A stretch of DNA of 64,000 nt from Cercis canadensis. Taxonomy: Eukaryota; Streptophyta; Magnoliopsida; Fabales; Fabaceae. Shown piece after piece: positions 63,896 through 64,000 of the stretch (its first letter is position 1; each line of letters opens with the position of its first letter). The translations under genes and the position numbers were made by a program. Location of the stretch: contig QAOA01002417.1 of NCBI GenBank assembly GCA_003255065.1, positions 630,122-694,121 of the forward strand, given 5' to 3'. Under the pieces are notes generated by a model. The model was not told the origin of the DNA, made no database searches, and saw only the letters and a program-made list of their open reading frames with translations.

Positions 63896-64000
63896 ATGGC
63901 ACACGGCACAGGCACTGGCACTACTCTCACTGCTATAGCGGAGGAGAAGTGCGTCCGGTCTCGCTTTATTCGCGACGAAGATGAGCGTCCAAAAGTGGCT
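63896..64000 (+). CDS. Second flavanone 3-hydroxylase, first 35 codons (cut by window edge)
   Basis: The ATG at 63896 opens MAHGTGTGTTLTAIAEEK followed by [16 protein letters not shown], the same N-terminal signature as the F3H at 51932. The last 38 bases are almost identical at DNA level to the first copy (one difference in the part covering [10 protein letters not shown]), so the two genes are a tandem pair in the same orientation. The first ten residues differ. The rest of the gene, including its iron ligands, lies outside the window, so activity cannot be judged. Confidence 0.85.
   Translation, partial: MAHGTGTGTTLTAIAEEKCVRSRFIRDEDERPKVA

Noticed and set aside
1-64000. CRISPR arrays, rRNA genes, bacterial or viral replicons
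   Set aside because: No spaced direct repeats or rRNA signatures were seen; all genes are ordinary plant nuclear genes.

Overview
The window is nuclear DNA of a flowering plant, almost certainly a eudicot. It is AT-rich, its genes have many introns, and it carries plant-only families (WUSCHEL homeobox, WEB/DUF827, SOSEKI, flavanone 3-hydroxylase, PLAC8/cell-number-regulator). Gene content and protein wording fit a rosid, and Rosaceae is my best guess, but the sequence alone does not prove the family. Three single N bases sit inside homopolymer runs, so this is draft-assembly sequence.

Layout. 0.9-1.3 kb: a foldback MITE. 5.7-7.2 kb (+): WUSCHEL, three exons, 282 aa. 8.6-11.96 kb: debris, with a 195-bp Helitron, a dead PLAC8 gene interrupted by a TRIM-type LTR element, and a partial copy of the next gene. 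12.4-14.9 kb (-): an 11-exon WD40 protein of the Swd2/S2L/APRF1 (COMPASS) type. 15.6 kb: a second Helitron of the same family. 16.3-16.6 kb (-): a small conserved plant protein. 18.2-19.1 kb (-): a WEB-family coiled-coil protein. 21.3-45.5 kb (+): TRA1/TRRAP, 35 coding exons and 3,879 codons rebuilt in frame, with one GC-AG intron. 46.9-48.3 kb (-): an acidic plant protein of unknown function.

Right side. 51.9-53.4 kb (+): a complete flavanone 3-hydroxylase, bracketed by a 103-bp inverted repeat. 55.1-56.0 kb (-): a SOSEKI (DIX-like) gene that appears to stop just after its conserved domain. 56.9-62.8 kb: a hAT-like element interrupted by a 5.36-kb Mutator-like element with about 214-bp TIRs, a perfect 9-bp target-site duplication and a degenerate transposase. 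63.9 kb to the edge (+): the first 35 codons of a second flavanone 3-hydroxylase, so the F3H genes form a tandem pair separated by about 10.5 kb containing the nested transposons.

The genes do not form a pathway, apart from the two F3H copies (flavonoid synthesis). WUS, SOSEKI and TRA1/COMPASS-type factors act in development or chromatin, but their linkage looks incidental. I found no CRISPR array, rRNA or confident tRNA, and nothing that amounts to a wholly new molecular system. The most interesting signals are the nested transposons between the F3H copies, the domain-only SOSEKI gene, the LTR element inside the PLAC8 exon, the inverted repeat around F3H and the GC-AG intron in TRA1.
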